From Leptospiraceae bacterium (GTDB lineage Bacteria > Spirochaetota > Leptospiria > Leptospirales > Leptospiraceae), in contig JACKPA010000002.1 in NCBI GenBank assembly GCA_024233865.1, forward strand, positions 248,001 through 312,000: 64,000 nucleotides of DNA. Reading direction: 5' to 3'. Both the position numbers and the translations under genes were made by a program. The notes beneath the pieces were generated by a model. The model ran no database searches and was not told the DNA's origin. It saw only the letters and a list, made by a program, of their open reading frames with translations. Shown piece after piece: positions 17,279 through 27,583 of the stretch (position 1 is the stretch's first letter; every line of letters starts with the position of its first letter).

Positions 17279-17659
17279 TTAATTCTTATCTGCCAAGCGA
17301 ATATCTTCTGGTGTTACAGTTGTTTTAGTGTATCTTATGAATTCTACATCTTTAATCGTAACAATTCCTTGTGGCATGCAAATATCCAAAATTTGTATGA
17401 TTTGTTCAATTTTTGATTCGGACTCAACTACCGTTATTACCATAGAAGATTCTTTTTGGAGCAAAGTAGAAATTAAATCATCGGAGTATTTTACCTGCAG
17501 ATTGGAGCCATATCCGGAATTAGACTTTAAAATTGTACAACCAGTAATTCCAATTTCTAAAAACCTATCAATCAATGCCTTGTGCAAAGGTCTACCTTTG
17601 TATTCATCATGCCCATTAATATAAATTGTAAGTTCTTTTTTGCTGTCTCTGACTTTCAC
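17279..17659 (-). CDS. DUF190-family protein
   Basis: The 126-residue product reads LTIYINGHDEYKGRPLHKAL, GITGCTIL, and VITVVESESKIEQII, ending GIVTIKDVEFIRY. This is the conserved layout of DUF190, a small ferredoxin-like/PII-like fold protein often found next to fluoride channels. Neither a crcB gene nor a fluoride riboswitch is present here. It lies between the third sensor phosphatase (13 bp upstream) and the Uma2 gene (6 bp downstream). A signalling role in this operon is possible, but nothing in the sequence shows it. Confidence 0.8.
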   Translation of the reverse strand: MKVRDSKKELTIYINGHDEYKGRPLHKALIDRFLEIGITGCTILKSNSGYGSNLQVKYSDDLISTLLQKESSMVITVVESESKIEQIIQILDICMPQGIVTIKDVEFIRYTKTTVTPEDIRLADKN

Positions 17660-17672
17660 TCCGAAACTTCCT

Positions 17673-20600
17673 TTAATTGTAGTGATAACTAATATCTTTT
17701 TTCAACTTGAGTAATTTATCATTAGAAGGTTCAACTTTTATAGCATCTTCTGTCAACAACCTTGCTCTTTCAAAATTTTCCATTTGGACATAAACTTCAA
17801 CTAGATTTACCAAGTTTTTTGTAAAATCAGGATTCCTGATTCTAATTCTCTCTCCCACTTCTACGGATTCTTGCAATTTACCTAGTTTTCGATAGCTGTA
17901 TGAAATCATAAAAAGGAGTTTATTTTCACCTGGATCTAAATTTATATATTGTTCCGCGTAGAAAATTGCTTTGGAATAATTTTTTTGTTTAAAATAGATT
18001 TTTGTTAAGGATTTTAGAACTTTATCATTAATCGGGTTTATGGTATACACAGATTCTAACAAGCGTATCGCTTCTTGAGTATTATTTTTATCATAGACTA
18101 TTTTGGCTTCTTTAAGTAGTTGTATTTCCTTTTCCGTTACAACTTTGTTGCCATTTAAATTTTCATTTTTGTATTCTATCCTTAATAAGGACAAATCGTC
18201 CGTTAGCTCGCCTGTTTCCATAATTCGATTATAAATTCTCTCAAGGTCTCCTTCTCCTTCTTCCACTCGTTTTAAAATTGATGTTTCATCTTCATTCAGA
18301 ATCCTTCCTCCATTTGTTTCCATTCCGATCAAAATATCATCTCTACCATCCGAGCCGGCTATAAGCACATCTCCGTTTTTTAAAGAAAATGTTTTTACAT
18401 ACAAACTTCGATCCGTTCCTTCGATAACTCCTAATTTCCAGAACATGATTTCATTTTCTAAAAACTCGGCTTTATTATCTCTGTACAATATTGTATACGG
18501 ATGCTCAGCATTTATATAATACATAAAACCATTATCTTCTTCCACTACCCCCATTACCATTGAGATAAGCATCGAACCTTCAAAACTTTCAAATATTTTT
18601 TGTAATTCTATAAAGGAATTTTTTAACCATTTTTCCGGATATAGATTCTGAACCGGACGTTCTATACTTGTTCTGTCTATTATGGATCGAAAAACAGAAC
18701 CTAAAACCAGTGCTCCTCCGGCTCCCTGTATTGACTTTCCCATCGCGTCAGCATTTAAAAAAACTGTAAATCTTTTTCCCCTCAAATGAATTGTATCAGC
18801 GATACAGATATCCCCCCCCAATTCTTCATTCCACTTTCGAAATTCAAACTTTTTCTTTTGTGCGACAAAATACTTTACACTTACTTTATCACTCCTGTTT
18901 AGATTTTTACCAAGAGGGCGTATAAGCAAGGACGTTAAAAAGTAATCCCCGTCTTGTTGAACCTTTAATTTTTGAACTTCTTCCAAAGTTGTATTTAGCT
19001 CTTTTGTTCTTTCTTGCACTTTTAGTTCGAGTTGATCTGCGTATTGCTGTAAACGCATTTTAGCAGCACGTATAGACCTTACCATTCGATTAAATGACTT
19101 AGCCAAATAACCTATTTCGTCTTCTACAAAAACGGGAAGCTTAATATCCAGGTCTCCTTTGTTTACTTCCATTAACCCTTTTAACAACTCATTTAATGGC
19201 AAAACTAAAGCCTTGTAAAAAAAGACTCTAAACCCGAATATAACAAAAGCAACAACCGCCAGTATAATCAAAACGAATTTAAGAGCTGTTTTGTGAATGT
19301 ATTTTCTATAGTATAAATAATCAAAACCGACTTCATACACTTTCTTTTCCGAAAAGTTTACGCAAAAATAAGAAACATAATGTTTTTTGCCTGTAACATC
19401 AGCGAGATAGTACCGAGTTTCCGGAGGTTTCATTTCTGCTATGTATTGTATAATGTTTTCTTTAAAATTGGGTTTTCCAAAGTTTGTTTGAGAAAACTTA
19501 CGAATGGCTTCTAAAAAAGGCTTTAGTCTTTCTGGAGACTTTTCCAAGCTTTTAGCTATAGTATTACCTATTTGATCTTCCGGAGTTCTTTGCAACACGA
19601 TTCTCAAAGGCAGCAAATCCGATTGTAACTTACCTATATATTCAATAACATCTTGTTTTAAATTTGAGCCGGAATACGAATTGATAAAATTTAAAAGAGA
19701 CTCTTTGTAACCAATAAACTCCGGTTTAGTATCCTTTAGTATATAGAACATTTGATTTTTTATCGTGTCATATTCATTCAAGTTGAGAATTTCAGATATA
19801 ATGTAGAAATTGTATGCCCTCATTTTGTAGTGTTCAAAATTTATTTCATCGGATTTATCTTCTATAACCTGTTCTAACTTATCCTCTTGGATTGAATAAG
19901 TTACCTCGTATTTTAATTCAGGGTTTTTGTAACCTCCTTCCGCTATTAGCTCGGCTTCCCTTTGGTTGATAATATCAAAAGCCTCTTCTTTATCACTGAG
20001 GGAATAATTGCTTATAACCTGTAAAACCAGAAAAAAGGTCACGAGACTAACACCGACAATTTTTGCCATAAAAGATGTCTTATCCCTGGTGTTATTGATA
20101 AACAAAATAAATATTATAAACATCCCCGAAACGGTAAAAATGTCATAAATTGTCATAAATATTCCCCGTTCCATTTTGCCGTCCCTGCTTAGTACATTGG
20201 CTATGGAAGGAATTATCGTGCAAATTAAGAATCCGATTAGAATCCCCAAGGCTACCCATCTTTCAAATGTTTTTGTAATAACCGTATCCCATATCCCAAC
20301 AATAGCAATAAACAAAACACCCAAAACTATAAACTTGGCAACCAATTCCTGTGGTTTAAAAGCGTCTAAAGTCCAAGCATGACTGGAAAAATCATAAATT
20401 TCTCCGCTATTAATAGTAGAAAAAATGAAGGTAAACCAACCGATTACTAAAATTATCCAACCAACCACAAATAAATATTTTATTAATTTAGGACGTCTGA
20501 TCTCCGGATAACACATAAAAAACAAAATGACGTGTAAGGTAGAAGGTAAAGAAACATAAGCAGCAATCCATCTGTTATAAGCCGCAAGGGGGTCATACCA

Positions 20601-20786
20601 GCTTGATTGCACTAAATAAGAAATTGGTATAGAACAATACATTAAAAAAACTATACCCAAGTGCAAAGAAGCTTTTGATTTATCTTTTATACTAATCAAA
20701 AAGAGTCCTTGCAAAATCAAAAATAATGCCGGAATCAAAGAAGCTACGGTAAAAAATGTAGTGTATATTACTCCTATCGGAATCAT
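17673..20786 (-). CDS. 7-TM sensor SpoIIE-type protein phosphatase with TPR tail (copy 3)
   Basis: The 1037-residue product has about seven N-terminal membrane helices (residues 8-240), an extracytoplasmic region (~255-505) and another helix (~505-530). A HAMP-like linker (PLNELLKGLMEVNKGDLDI) and coiled coil follow. A PP2C/SpoIIE phosphatase domain (~635-870) has acidic metal sites in GGDICIAD, NADAMGKS and AGSDGRDD. The C-terminus has at least three TPR units. SpoIIE-type phosphatases dephosphorylate STAS-type anti-anti-sigma proteins in partner-switch pathways; no such partner is adjacent. In NADAMGKS the Gly before the Asp of the other two copies is Ala. It is the third of three tandem paralogues. 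Confidence 0.88.
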   Translation of the reverse strand: MIPIGVIYTTFFTVASLIPALFLILQGLFLISIKDKSKASLHLGIVFLMYCSIPISYLVQSSWYDPLAAYNRWIAAYVSLPSTLHVILFFMCYPEIRRPKLIKYLFVVGWIILVIGWFTFIFSTINSGEIYDFSSHAWTLDAFKPQELVAKFIVLGVLFIAIVGIWDTVITKTFERWVALGILIGFLICTIIPSIANVLSRDGKMERGIFMTIYDIFTVSGMFIIFILFINNTRDKTSFMAKIVGVSLVTFFLVLQVISNYSLSDKEEAFDIINQREAELIAEGGYKNPELKYEVTYSIQEDKLEQVIEDKSDEINFEHYKMRAYNFYIISEILNLNEYDTIKNQMFYILKDTKPEFIGYKESLLNFINSYSGSNLKQDVIEYIGKLQSDLLPLRIVLQRTPEDQIGNTIAKSLEKSPERLKPFLEAIRKFSQTNFGKPNFKENIIQYIAEMKPPETRYYLADVTGKKHYVSYFCVNFSEKKVYEVGFDYLYYRKYIHKTALKFVLIILAVVAFVIFGFRVFFYKALVLPLNELLKGLMEVNKGDLDIKLPVFVEDEIGYLAKSFNRMVRSIRAAKMRLQQYADQLELKVQERTKELNTTLEEVQKLKVQQDGDYFLTSLLIRPLGKNLNRSDKVSVKYFVAQKKKFEFRKWNEELGGDICIADTIHLRGKRFTVFLNADAMGKSIQGAGGALVLGSVFRSIIDRTSIERPVQNLYPEKWLKNSFIELQKIFESFEGSMLISMVMGVVEEDNGFMYYINAEHPYTILYRDNKAEFLENEIMFWKLGVIEGTDRSLYVKTFSLKNGDVLIAGSDGRDDILIGMETNGGRILNEDETSILKRVEEGEGDLERIYNRIMETGELTDDLSLLRIEYKNENLNGNKVVTEKEIQLLKEAKIVYDKNNTQEAIRLLESVYTINPINDKVLKSLTKIYFKQKNYSKAIFYAEQYINLDPGENKLLFMISYSYRKLGKLQESVEVGERIRIRNPDFTKNLVNLVEVYVQMENFERARLLTEDAIKVEPSNDKLLKLKKDISYHYN

Positions 20787-20845
20787 GCTTTTCGCCTTTT
20801 ATAAAATATCTTATACTATACCAAATAAGACAACAATTTTTTGAT

Positions 20846-23671
20846 TTATTGGGATTCGGATCTTATACTTTCCAAATCTTTTTTTATTTTATTTAATTTC
20901 TCATTTTTGGGGTCCAAATCCAATCCCTCTTGTAATAAAATTTTAGCACGTTTATAATTTTTCATAATATAATAAGTTTCAACTAAATTTATTAGATTTT
21001 TCAAAATCTTGGGATTTCTGATTCTGAGCCTTTCTCCGATTTCGGCTGCTTTTTCAAAATTTCCAATCATTTTGTTAAAATAAGACAGAGCGTACAAATA
21101 TTCACTTTCATAAGGTCGAATACTAAAATATTTTTCCGCAAACTGCTCTGCTTTGGAATAATTTTTTAATTTTTGGTAGGTGTTCATCAAATACCGGAGA
21201 ATTTCATAATTATATGGCTCGATTTGGTAAGCCTCTTCCAAATAGCTAAGTGCGGTTTTATAATCTTCTTCGTGGTAGAGTTTTTTTGATTCTTTTAAAA
21301 GACTTATAACTGTTTCAGAGGTATTTGGAACAGTATTGATTTTCTTTTTATATTTTATTCTAAGGAGTGATAAGTCGTCTTTTAAATCTCCCATTTCCGT
21401 AATCATATTATATATGGCGTTAAGGTCTCCATGGTTAATTTCGATCATTTTTAAAATAACAGTCTCATCTTCATTTATGACTCTACCCCCATGAATGGAA
21501 TGCTCTATTTCGATATCATCCTTTCCATCAGAACCTACAATAATTACATCGCCTTCTTCAAACTGAAAAGTACGAACATAAATTGTTTCATTCACTTCTA
21601 GTGTTCCAAGTTTTCGAAACATGAGTTCATCTTCTAAAAACGTTGCTTTGCTATCCCGATACAAAATGGCAAACGGATGCTCGGCGTTAATATAACACAT
21701 AAAACCCGTTTCATCTTCTACAATTCCGAGTATCATGGATATTAACATAGAACCATCAAAACTTTCAAATACTTTATGAAGTTCTATAAAAGAATTTTTT
21801 AACCATTTTTCCGGGTAAACATTCTGACTAGCTTCTTCCAAATTTGTTCTGTCAATAATTGCTCTAAATACGGAACCTAAAATCAAAGCTCCACCGGCAC
21901 CCTGCATAGACTTTCCCATTGCATCACCGTTTAAAAAAACCGTGTAAGGTTTGCCTTTTAGCGTGATCGAGTAAGAAACACAAATATCGCCTCCAATTTC
22001 CTCTTTATAGGTTCGGAATTGGAATCTCTTTTTTTGAGCAACTAAAAAATCTATATCAACATATTTGCTTTTATTTTGATTTTTTCCTAAGGGTCTGATG
22101 AGTAGAGACGTTAAGTAATAATCTCCGTCTTGTTGAATTTTTAGTTTTTGAATCTCGTCTAGTGAAACTTGAAGCTCTTTTGTTCTTTCGCTTACCTTTA
22201 GCTCCAAATCATCAGCGTATCTTTGCAATTTCATTTTAGAAACTCGTATGGAGCGAACCATTTGATTAAACGATTTAGCCAAATAACCAATTTCATCTTC
22301 CACGAATATAGGTAATCTAATGTTCAACTTGCCGGTATTCACTGCTTTTAAACCTTGTAAAACAGAATTTAAAGGTCTAATAAGAGCTCCTAAAAAGAAT
22401 ATCCTAAATCCAAAAAGGATAAAAATGACTACAGATATAAGTAGTAGAATAAATCTAGATGCGGTAGGATGGATAAAGCTGCGGTAACTCAAATAATCAA
22501 AACCCACTTCGTATACCAATTGTTTCTTTGTATCGGAATAAAGATAACAGATATAATGCTTTTGCGTTATAGGGTCTTCTCTGTAAAATCTAAATCCCCA
22601 ATTCCCTTTAATAGAGCTATTAAAATTTCTCTTGCCCTGCTCAATGGCTTTTTGAACTTTAAAGGCATTTATAAACTTATTCTTAGTATTGTAGTAATAT
22701 AAAAATATTCCAGAAGATGCTTGGAAGTTTGTAAACCGTTTTTGCTTTATTGAGTATTCAATAATATATTTCGGTTTATTTTTTAATCTTAAGCCATAAA
22801 AATCAATGTCTTTTTTTATATTTACTTGATTTATCACATAAGGAATTTGCCACTTTTTTATCTCATCAAAAGAAGTTTCTTTGTCTTGTAAGGAATAGCT
22901 ACTGATGATTTGGAGAACCAAAAAAAATGTTACCAAGCTAATACCAATAATTTTGGCGAGAAAAGAAGTTTTATCTTTTGTTATATTGATATATAAAATA
23001 AAAACGAGAAAAAAACCTAAAACCACAAATAAATTATAAATAAAAATAAAAGTCCCTCTTTCTATCATGCCATGCCTGCTCAGTACATTGGCAATAGCAA
23101 CAGGAATCGTTCCTAAAATAAAGCTAAGCACAATTCCGATTACAATTTTCTTCTCTTTTCTTTTTGTTATTATAATCTTCCAGAAACCGGCTACCAGATA
23201 CAACAAAACAAAAAATAAGATAATAAGGGCGATCTTTTCCTGAAGCAATTCAGCGTTTAAATCCCAAAAATGCCCTGAAAATTTATAAATTTTTTCTGCT
23301 TGGAATGTATGGATAATAAAATAAGTCCACGTTAGCAAAAAAACTATCCACGAAAAAAATAGTATAAACTTTGCCAACTTTGGTTTTTTTGTAGATGGAA
23401 AATGAAAAAAAAACTGTAAAATATGGATCGCGCTTGGAATAGATACTACTGCGTTGATCCATCTTAAATAAGCCATGTTAGGATGGTATATACTAGAAGC
23501 AAAGAGATAACTGAGTGGTATGGTTCCAAAAAATGCCCATCCAAGACCTAAATGGAAAGTTGCTTTTGATTTTCCTTTTATATTTAATAAAAAAAGCGCC
23601 ATAATGGAAAAAAAACAAGCAGGTATCAGTGAACCTACAGTAAAATCAGTAAAATAAATAATTTCAAACAT
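20846..23671 (-). CDS. 7-TM sensor SpoIIE-type protein phosphatase with TPR tail (copy 2)
   Basis: The 941-residue product shares the layout of its two neighbours: seven membrane helices, an extracytoplasmic segment, an eighth helix, a HAMP-like linker with LPIFVEDEIGYLAKSFNQMV, coiled coil, SpoIIE phosphatase (GGDICVSYSI, NGDAMGKS, VGSDGKDD) and TPR tail. It is about 100 residues shorter than the others. The missing part is in the extracytoplasmic segment, so the sensing portion differs while the output domains are nearly the same. This suggests three inputs feeding a common output. It starts 32 bp after copy 1. Confidence 0.88.
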   Translation of the reverse strand: MFEIIYFTDFTVGSLIPACFFSIMALFLLNIKGKSKATFHLGLGWAFFGTIPLSYLFASSIYHPNMAYLRWINAVVSIPSAIHILQFFFHFPSTKKPKLAKFILFFSWIVFLLTWTYFIIHTFQAEKIYKFSGHFWDLNAELLQEKIALIILFFVLLYLVAGFWKIIITKRKEKKIVIGIVLSFILGTIPVAIANVLSRHGMIERGTFIFIYNLFVVLGFFLVFILYINITKDKTSFLAKIIGISLVTFFLVLQIISSYSLQDKETSFDEIKKWQIPYVINQVNIKKDIDFYGLRLKNKPKYIIEYSIKQKRFTNFQASSGIFLYYYNTKNKFINAFKVQKAIEQGKRNFNSSIKGNWGFRFYREDPITQKHYICYLYSDTKKQLVYEVGFDYLSYRSFIHPTASRFILLLISVVIFILFGFRIFFLGALIRPLNSVLQGLKAVNTGKLNIRLPIFVEDEIGYLAKSFNQMVRSIRVSKMKLQRYADDLELKVSERTKELQVSLDEIQKLKIQQDGDYYLTSLLIRPLGKNQNKSKYVDIDFLVAQKKRFQFRTYKEEIGGDICVSYSITLKGKPYTVFLNGDAMGKSMQGAGGALILGSVFRAIIDRTNLEEASQNVYPEKWLKNSFIELHKVFESFDGSMLISMILGIVEDETGFMCYINAEHPFAILYRDSKATFLEDELMFRKLGTLEVNETIYVRTFQFEEGDVIIVGSDGKDDIEIEHSIHGGRVINEDETVILKMIEINHGDLNAIYNMITEMGDLKDDLSLLRIKYKKKINTVPNTSETVISLLKESKKLYHEEDYKTALSYLEEAYQIEPYNYEILRYLMNTYQKLKNYSKAEQFAEKYFSIRPYESEYLYALSYFNKMIGNFEKAAEIGERLRIRNPKILKNLINLVETYYIMKNYKRAKILLQEGLDLDPKNEKLNKIKKDLESIRSESQ

Positions 23672-23703
23672 CTTTCATTTGTTCATTCAAGGTTTTCCTA
23701 ACC

Positions 23704-26700
23704 TTAAAAAGAGGAAGATACTGCTATATTTTGAGCACTTTCTATTTTTTTCTTTAGATTTATCAAATTTTTATTTTCCGGATCTATTTTAATTGCGTCT
23801 TTCATCAACATTAATGCTCTCTCGAAATTTTTCATCAAGTAATAGACTTCAACCAAATTAGCTATGTTTTTGTCCAATTCCGGGTTGCGAATCCTCAGAC
23901 GTTCTCCAAATTCAGCTGCTTTTTCTAAATTTCCGATTTTCTTATTAAAATAGGACAAGGAATATAAATACTCTATCTCCCAAGGTCTCATGCTTGAATA
24001 TTTTTCCGCATAGAATTCAGCTTTGGAGTAATTTTTAAGCTTATGGTAGATGTTAATCAAGTAACGAATTATTTGGTTATTATTCGGTTCCAGTGAGTAT
24101 GCTTCTTCTAAAAATTGTACTACGTTTTGAAAGTCCCCTTTTTGATAAGCAATTTTGGATTGTTTGAGTAAATTTTGAGTTTTATTCGTACTGTATTTTA
24201 CTTTTGTGATATTTTGTTTTTTATATTCAATTCGTAAAAGGGATAAATCGTCTGTTAGCTCCCCGTGTTCAATAATTTTTTGATATATTTGCTCTAAATC
24301 TCCTTTCCCTTCTTCCACTCGTTTCAAAATAATGGTTTGATCTTCATTGATTACCCGAGCACCGTTACTTTCGGTTTTTAAAAGAATATCATCTCTACCG
24401 TCCGAGCCTGCTATAATAACATCTCCTTCTTCAAATTGAAAAGTCCTAACGTATATGGTACCACTAGCATCCAAAGTTCCGAGTTTATGAAACATAATAT
24501 CATCTTCTATAAAGTTTGCCAATCCGTCTCTGTACAACATCGTCAAAGGGTGCTCGGCATTGATGTAATACATAAAACCTGTTTCATCCTCTATCAAACC
24601 GACTACCGTAGATATTAACATAGAACCATCAAAGCTTTCAAAGACTTTGTGCAATTCTATAAAACAATTTTTTAGCCATTTTTCGGGATATAGGTTTTGG
24701 TTAGAGATATTTATATTTGTCCTTTCCACAATCGAACGAAAAACTGAACCTATTACTAAAGCACCTCCCGCTCCTTGAATTGATTTTCCCATCGCATCAC
24801 CATTTAAAAAGACGGTATAGGGTTTTCCTCGTAGAGTTATAGAATAAGAAACACAAATATCTCCACCGATTTCTTCCTGGTATGTTCGGAATTGAAATTT
24901 CTTTTTTTGAGTTACCAGAAATTTAATATCCACTCTTTCACTCTTGTTTTGATTTTTTCCGAGTGGTTTAATTAACAAGGATGTAAGATAGTAGTCGCCA
25001 TCTTGTTGAACTTTTAATTTTTGAACCTGTTCTAGAGTTTCCTTTAGTTCTTTTGTTCTTTCTTCAACCTTTAATTCAAGTTCACTTGCGTATTTTTGCA
25101 AGCGAGTTTTAGCTCCTTTAATAGAACGAACCATTCGATTAAATGATTTGGTGAGATAGCCGATTTCGTCCTCTACAAATACATGTAATTTAATATCAAG
25201 CGTTCCTTTATTAACGGCTTTTAATCCGTCTAACAATAAATTCAAAGGTTTTACAAGAGCACCATAGAAAAAGAGCCTAAAGCCAAATAAAACAAACAAA
25301 ACAACGGCAAATAGTATTACAATAAACCTATAAGCAGTCGCATGGACATACTTACGATAAGTTAAATAATCGAAACCAACTTCATAAACAACATTTCTAT
25401 TTAAATCAACATAAAAATAAGAAACATAATGACTATTATTTGTGACATCTTCACGGTAAAACCTATAGTCATTGGAAACTATTTCTGCTACATAGCCAAG
25501 GGTTTCTTTTTTTAATTCATTTCCCTCAAGATTTGTAGTATTCAAAAATTTTTCGATAGTTCTTGCAAAAGGAATTAGATAATCCTTATTTGTTTTGCAA
25601 ATTTTTAACAAAACGTCTTTTGTATTGTTATTGCTAGCTGATTCGATTTTTTTCCTAAAGGGAACTATATTTAGATTTAATTGCTTAATATATTGTATTA
25701 CTTTAGTTTTGTTATCAGCGTGATCATCCGGTAATGTCTTTAAAAATTTACGAATCGATTCTCTATAACCCGTAAAACTCCTACCTGTTTCGTTTAAAAT
25801 AATGTTTAAAGATGTCTTAAAGTTAGAATTATCCAAATTGCTTATTCTGGATAATAAAAATGAGTTAACGTACTGATTCTGGTAAGATAGAAAATCCATA
25901 TCAATTCCATGAACTAAGTGATAGTCTTGAATCCTATTTTGATCTATGGAATATTCTATAATGTACCTTTGATCGGGAAAAAATTTTCCCTGATTAATTG
26001 TCAATATCGTATCTCTTTTTTTAATTTCATCGTAAGCCAATTCTTTATTATTTAGGGAAAAATTACTAATGACTTGCAATACAAGTAAAAATGTAACAAG
26101 GCTAATCCCAATAATTTTAGCGAGAAAAGATGTTTTATCTTTTGTATGGTTTATATAAAGGACAAAAACAAAAAAGAATGACACAACTATAAACAAATCA
26201 TAAACAAATATAAACGTTCCTCTGCTTATAATTCCTTCTCTGCTTAGTATATTGGCAACAGCAACCGGAATCGTGCCAAACAAATAGCTTATAAAAACAC
26301 CTATTACGAATTTTTTATCTTCGCCCTTGGTTATTATAACTCGCCATATACCCGCAATAATATAGAAAAGTACATAAGCTAAAATGAAGATAGCAATTTT
26401 TTCTTGGAGATTTTCAGCATCCAAATCCCAAAAATGACCGGAAAATTTATAGACTTTTCCAGCATTTAAAGTCAGAAGAATAAAAGAAATCCATACAATA
26501 AAAAAAGCAGAGTAACCGATATACAGAAAATATTTTGCTAGTTTTTCTTTCTTAGAATCCGGAAAATGGAAAAAAAACTGTAAAACATGAATGGCACTTA
26601 CCATTGCAATTACTGCATTCACCCACCTCAAGTATGACATACTTGGGTGGTATATGCTGGAAGTAAAAAGGTAACTAGCTGGTACAATTCCAAAAGTCCC

Positions 26701-26841
26701 CCAAGCAACACCTAGGTGAAAACTTGCTTTAGATTTTCCCTTAATTGTTAGAAGAAAAAATGAACTGAGAAATAAAAAACAAGCTGGTATTAAAGAACCT
26801 ACCGTAAAATCCGTAAAATAAACATTTTCAAAAAAAGCCAT
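23704..26841 (-). CDS. 7-TM sensor SpoIIE-type protein phosphatase with TPR tail (copy 1)
   Basis: This 1045-residue product is the promoter-proximal copy of the tandem set. It has seven membrane helices starting after FTDFTVGSLIP, an extracytoplasmic region of ~250 residues, and a membrane helix rich in Val/Phe. The HAMP-like linker (FVEDEIGYLTKSFNRMV), a coiled coil of the 'LE.KV.ERT.EL' type, the phosphatase core (GGDICVSY, NGDAMGKS, AGSDGRDD) and TPRs follow. The catalytic domain is almost superimposable on copy 2. All three share the string KVQQDGDYYLTSLLI or close variants between coiled coil and phosphatase. A recent duplication history is likely. Confidence 0.88.
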   Translation of the reverse strand: MAFFENVYFTDFTVGSLIPACFLFLSSFFLLTIKGKSKASFHLGVAWGTFGIVPASYLFTSSIYHPSMSYLRWVNAVIAMVSAIHVLQFFFHFPDSKKEKLAKYFLYIGYSAFFIVWISFILLTLNAGKVYKFSGHFWDLDAENLQEKIAIFILAYVLFYIIAGIWRVIITKGEDKKFVIGVFISYLFGTIPVAVANILSREGIISRGTFIFVYDLFIVVSFFFVFVLYINHTKDKTSFLAKIIGISLVTFLLVLQVISNFSLNNKELAYDEIKKRDTILTINQGKFFPDQRYIIEYSIDQNRIQDYHLVHGIDMDFLSYQNQYVNSFLLSRISNLDNSNFKTSLNIILNETGRSFTGYRESIRKFLKTLPDDHADNKTKVIQYIKQLNLNIVPFRKKIESASNNNTKDVLLKICKTNKDYLIPFARTIEKFLNTTNLEGNELKKETLGYVAEIVSNDYRFYREDVTNNSHYVSYFYVDLNRNVVYEVGFDYLTYRKYVHATAYRFIVILFAVVLFVLFGFRLFFYGALVKPLNLLLDGLKAVNKGTLDIKLHVFVEDEIGYLTKSFNRMVRSIKGAKTRLQKYASELELKVEERTKELKETLEQVQKLKVQQDGDYYLTSLLIKPLGKNQNKSERVDIKFLVTQKKKFQFRTYQEEIGGDICVSYSITLRGKPYTVFLNGDAMGKSIQGAGGALVIGSVFRSIVERTNINISNQNLYPEKWLKNCFIELHKVFESFDGSMLISTVVGLIEDETGFMYYINAEHPLTMLYRDGLANFIEDDIMFHKLGTLDASGTIYVRTFQFEEGDVIIAGSDGRDDILLKTESNGARVINEDQTIILKRVEEGKGDLEQIYQKIIEHGELTDDLSLLRIEYKKQNITKVKYSTNKTQNLLKQSKIAYQKGDFQNVVQFLEEAYSLEPNNNQIIRYLINIYHKLKNYSKAEFYAEKYSSMRPWEIEYLYSLSYFNKKIGNLEKAAEFGERLRIRNPELDKNIANLVEVYYLMKNFERALMLMKDAIKIDPENKNLINLKKKIESAQNIAVSSSF

Positions 26842-26897
26842 AGATGAGCAACTTCCTAATTTATTTTTGTTTGGGAGAAAATACTCCTATCTAAAAT

Positions 26898-26917
26898 CTT
26901 TTGGGTTCTCCCAAAAG
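26898..26917. terminator. Perfect 8-bp hairpin downstream of bacterioferritin
   Basis: CTTTTGGG and CCCAAAAG form a perfect stem around a TTCT loop. On the minus strand it lies about 110 bp after the bfr stop and is followed by ATTTTAG, so it may end bfr transcription before the sensor phosphatase operon. The following T-run is weak. Confidence 0.45.
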
Positions 26918-27027
26918 CTATACACAAAGTACACTAATCAAATGGCAAAAATTAACTTTGTATGCAAAAGCAATTAGCAAACAATATTTTCACATTTTCT
27001 TACTTTTAAGTAAATCAATTTCAATTT

Positions 27028-27510
27028 TTACGCTTTTTTATCATTTTCCAACTGTTGCGACAAGTAATTTGCCAATCCAATATCTTTTATAATTTGCAAT
27101 TGAGATTCTATCCAACTAATGTGTTCTTCTTCACTGATTAAAATTTGTTTTAGAAGCTCTACTGTCCCATTGTCGCTTTTATTGTATGCAACAGGAATTC
27201 CTTTATTTAACCTTTCGACCGCATCATATTCAAGATTTAAATCATGCTTAAAAATCTCTTCAACATTACTTCCAGTGTTTATTTTCATATATCTCTGTAA
27301 ATCCGGTGTACCTTTCAAATACAAGATTCTGTCAATAACACTCTCTGCATGCCTCATTTCACTTATTGATTCTATCCTCATATAATCAGCAAGTTTTAGA
27401 TAACCCCAATCTTGGTTTAACTTATAGTGGATAAAATACTGGTTTACTGCCGTTAGCTCTGCAGCCAAAACCTCCGCCAATATATCTATTACTTCTTGAT
27501 GTCCTTTCAT
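27028..27510 (-). CDS. bfr: Bacterioferritin
   Basis: The 160-residue four-helix product has the full di-iron ferroxidase set: Glu18, Glu51 with His54 (EMRH), Glu94, and Glu127 with His130 (EEEH). Met52, the axial haem ligand of bacterioferritins, is present, which separates it from ferritin and Dps. It stores iron in a 24-mer shell and detoxifies Fe(II)/peroxide in the cytoplasm. An AGGAGG ribosome-binding site precedes the start, so strong translation is expected. No associated ferredoxin gene (bfd) is adjacent. Confidence 0.93.
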   Translation of the reverse strand: MKGHQEVIDILAEVLAAELTAVNQYFIHYKLNQDWGYLKLADYMRIESISEMRHAESVIDRILYLKGTPDLQRYMKINTGSNVEEIFKHDLNLEYDAVERLNKGIPVAYNKSDNGTVELLKQILISEEEHISWIESQLQIIKDIGLANYLSQQLENDKKA

Positions 27511-27531
27511 ATTCCCTCCTCTGGAAATTAT

Positions 27532-27563
27532 CCGGGGTTGTAAAATTTTTTCAACTACCCCGG
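27532..27563 (-). terminator. GC-rich hairpin between coiled-coil gene and bfr
   Basis: CCGGGGTTG (27532-27540) pairs with CAACTACCCCGG (27552-27563), leaving a 2-base bulge and an A/T loop. It lies 21 bp after the stop of the upstream gene and 22 bp before bfr. It can act as terminator or attenuator for read-through into bfr. No T-run follows directly, so the type is uncertain. Confidence 0.5.
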
Positions 27564-27583
27564 AATGTCAAATTACCACTCAC

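Noticed and set aside
17279..17659. Fluoride-export locus based on the DUF190 protein
   Set aside because: No crcB/fluc gene or fluoride riboswitch is found nearby.
27532..27563. Iron-responsive regulatory element before bfr
   Set aside because: Only a hairpin is visible. I could not identify a Fur box or riboswitch core.
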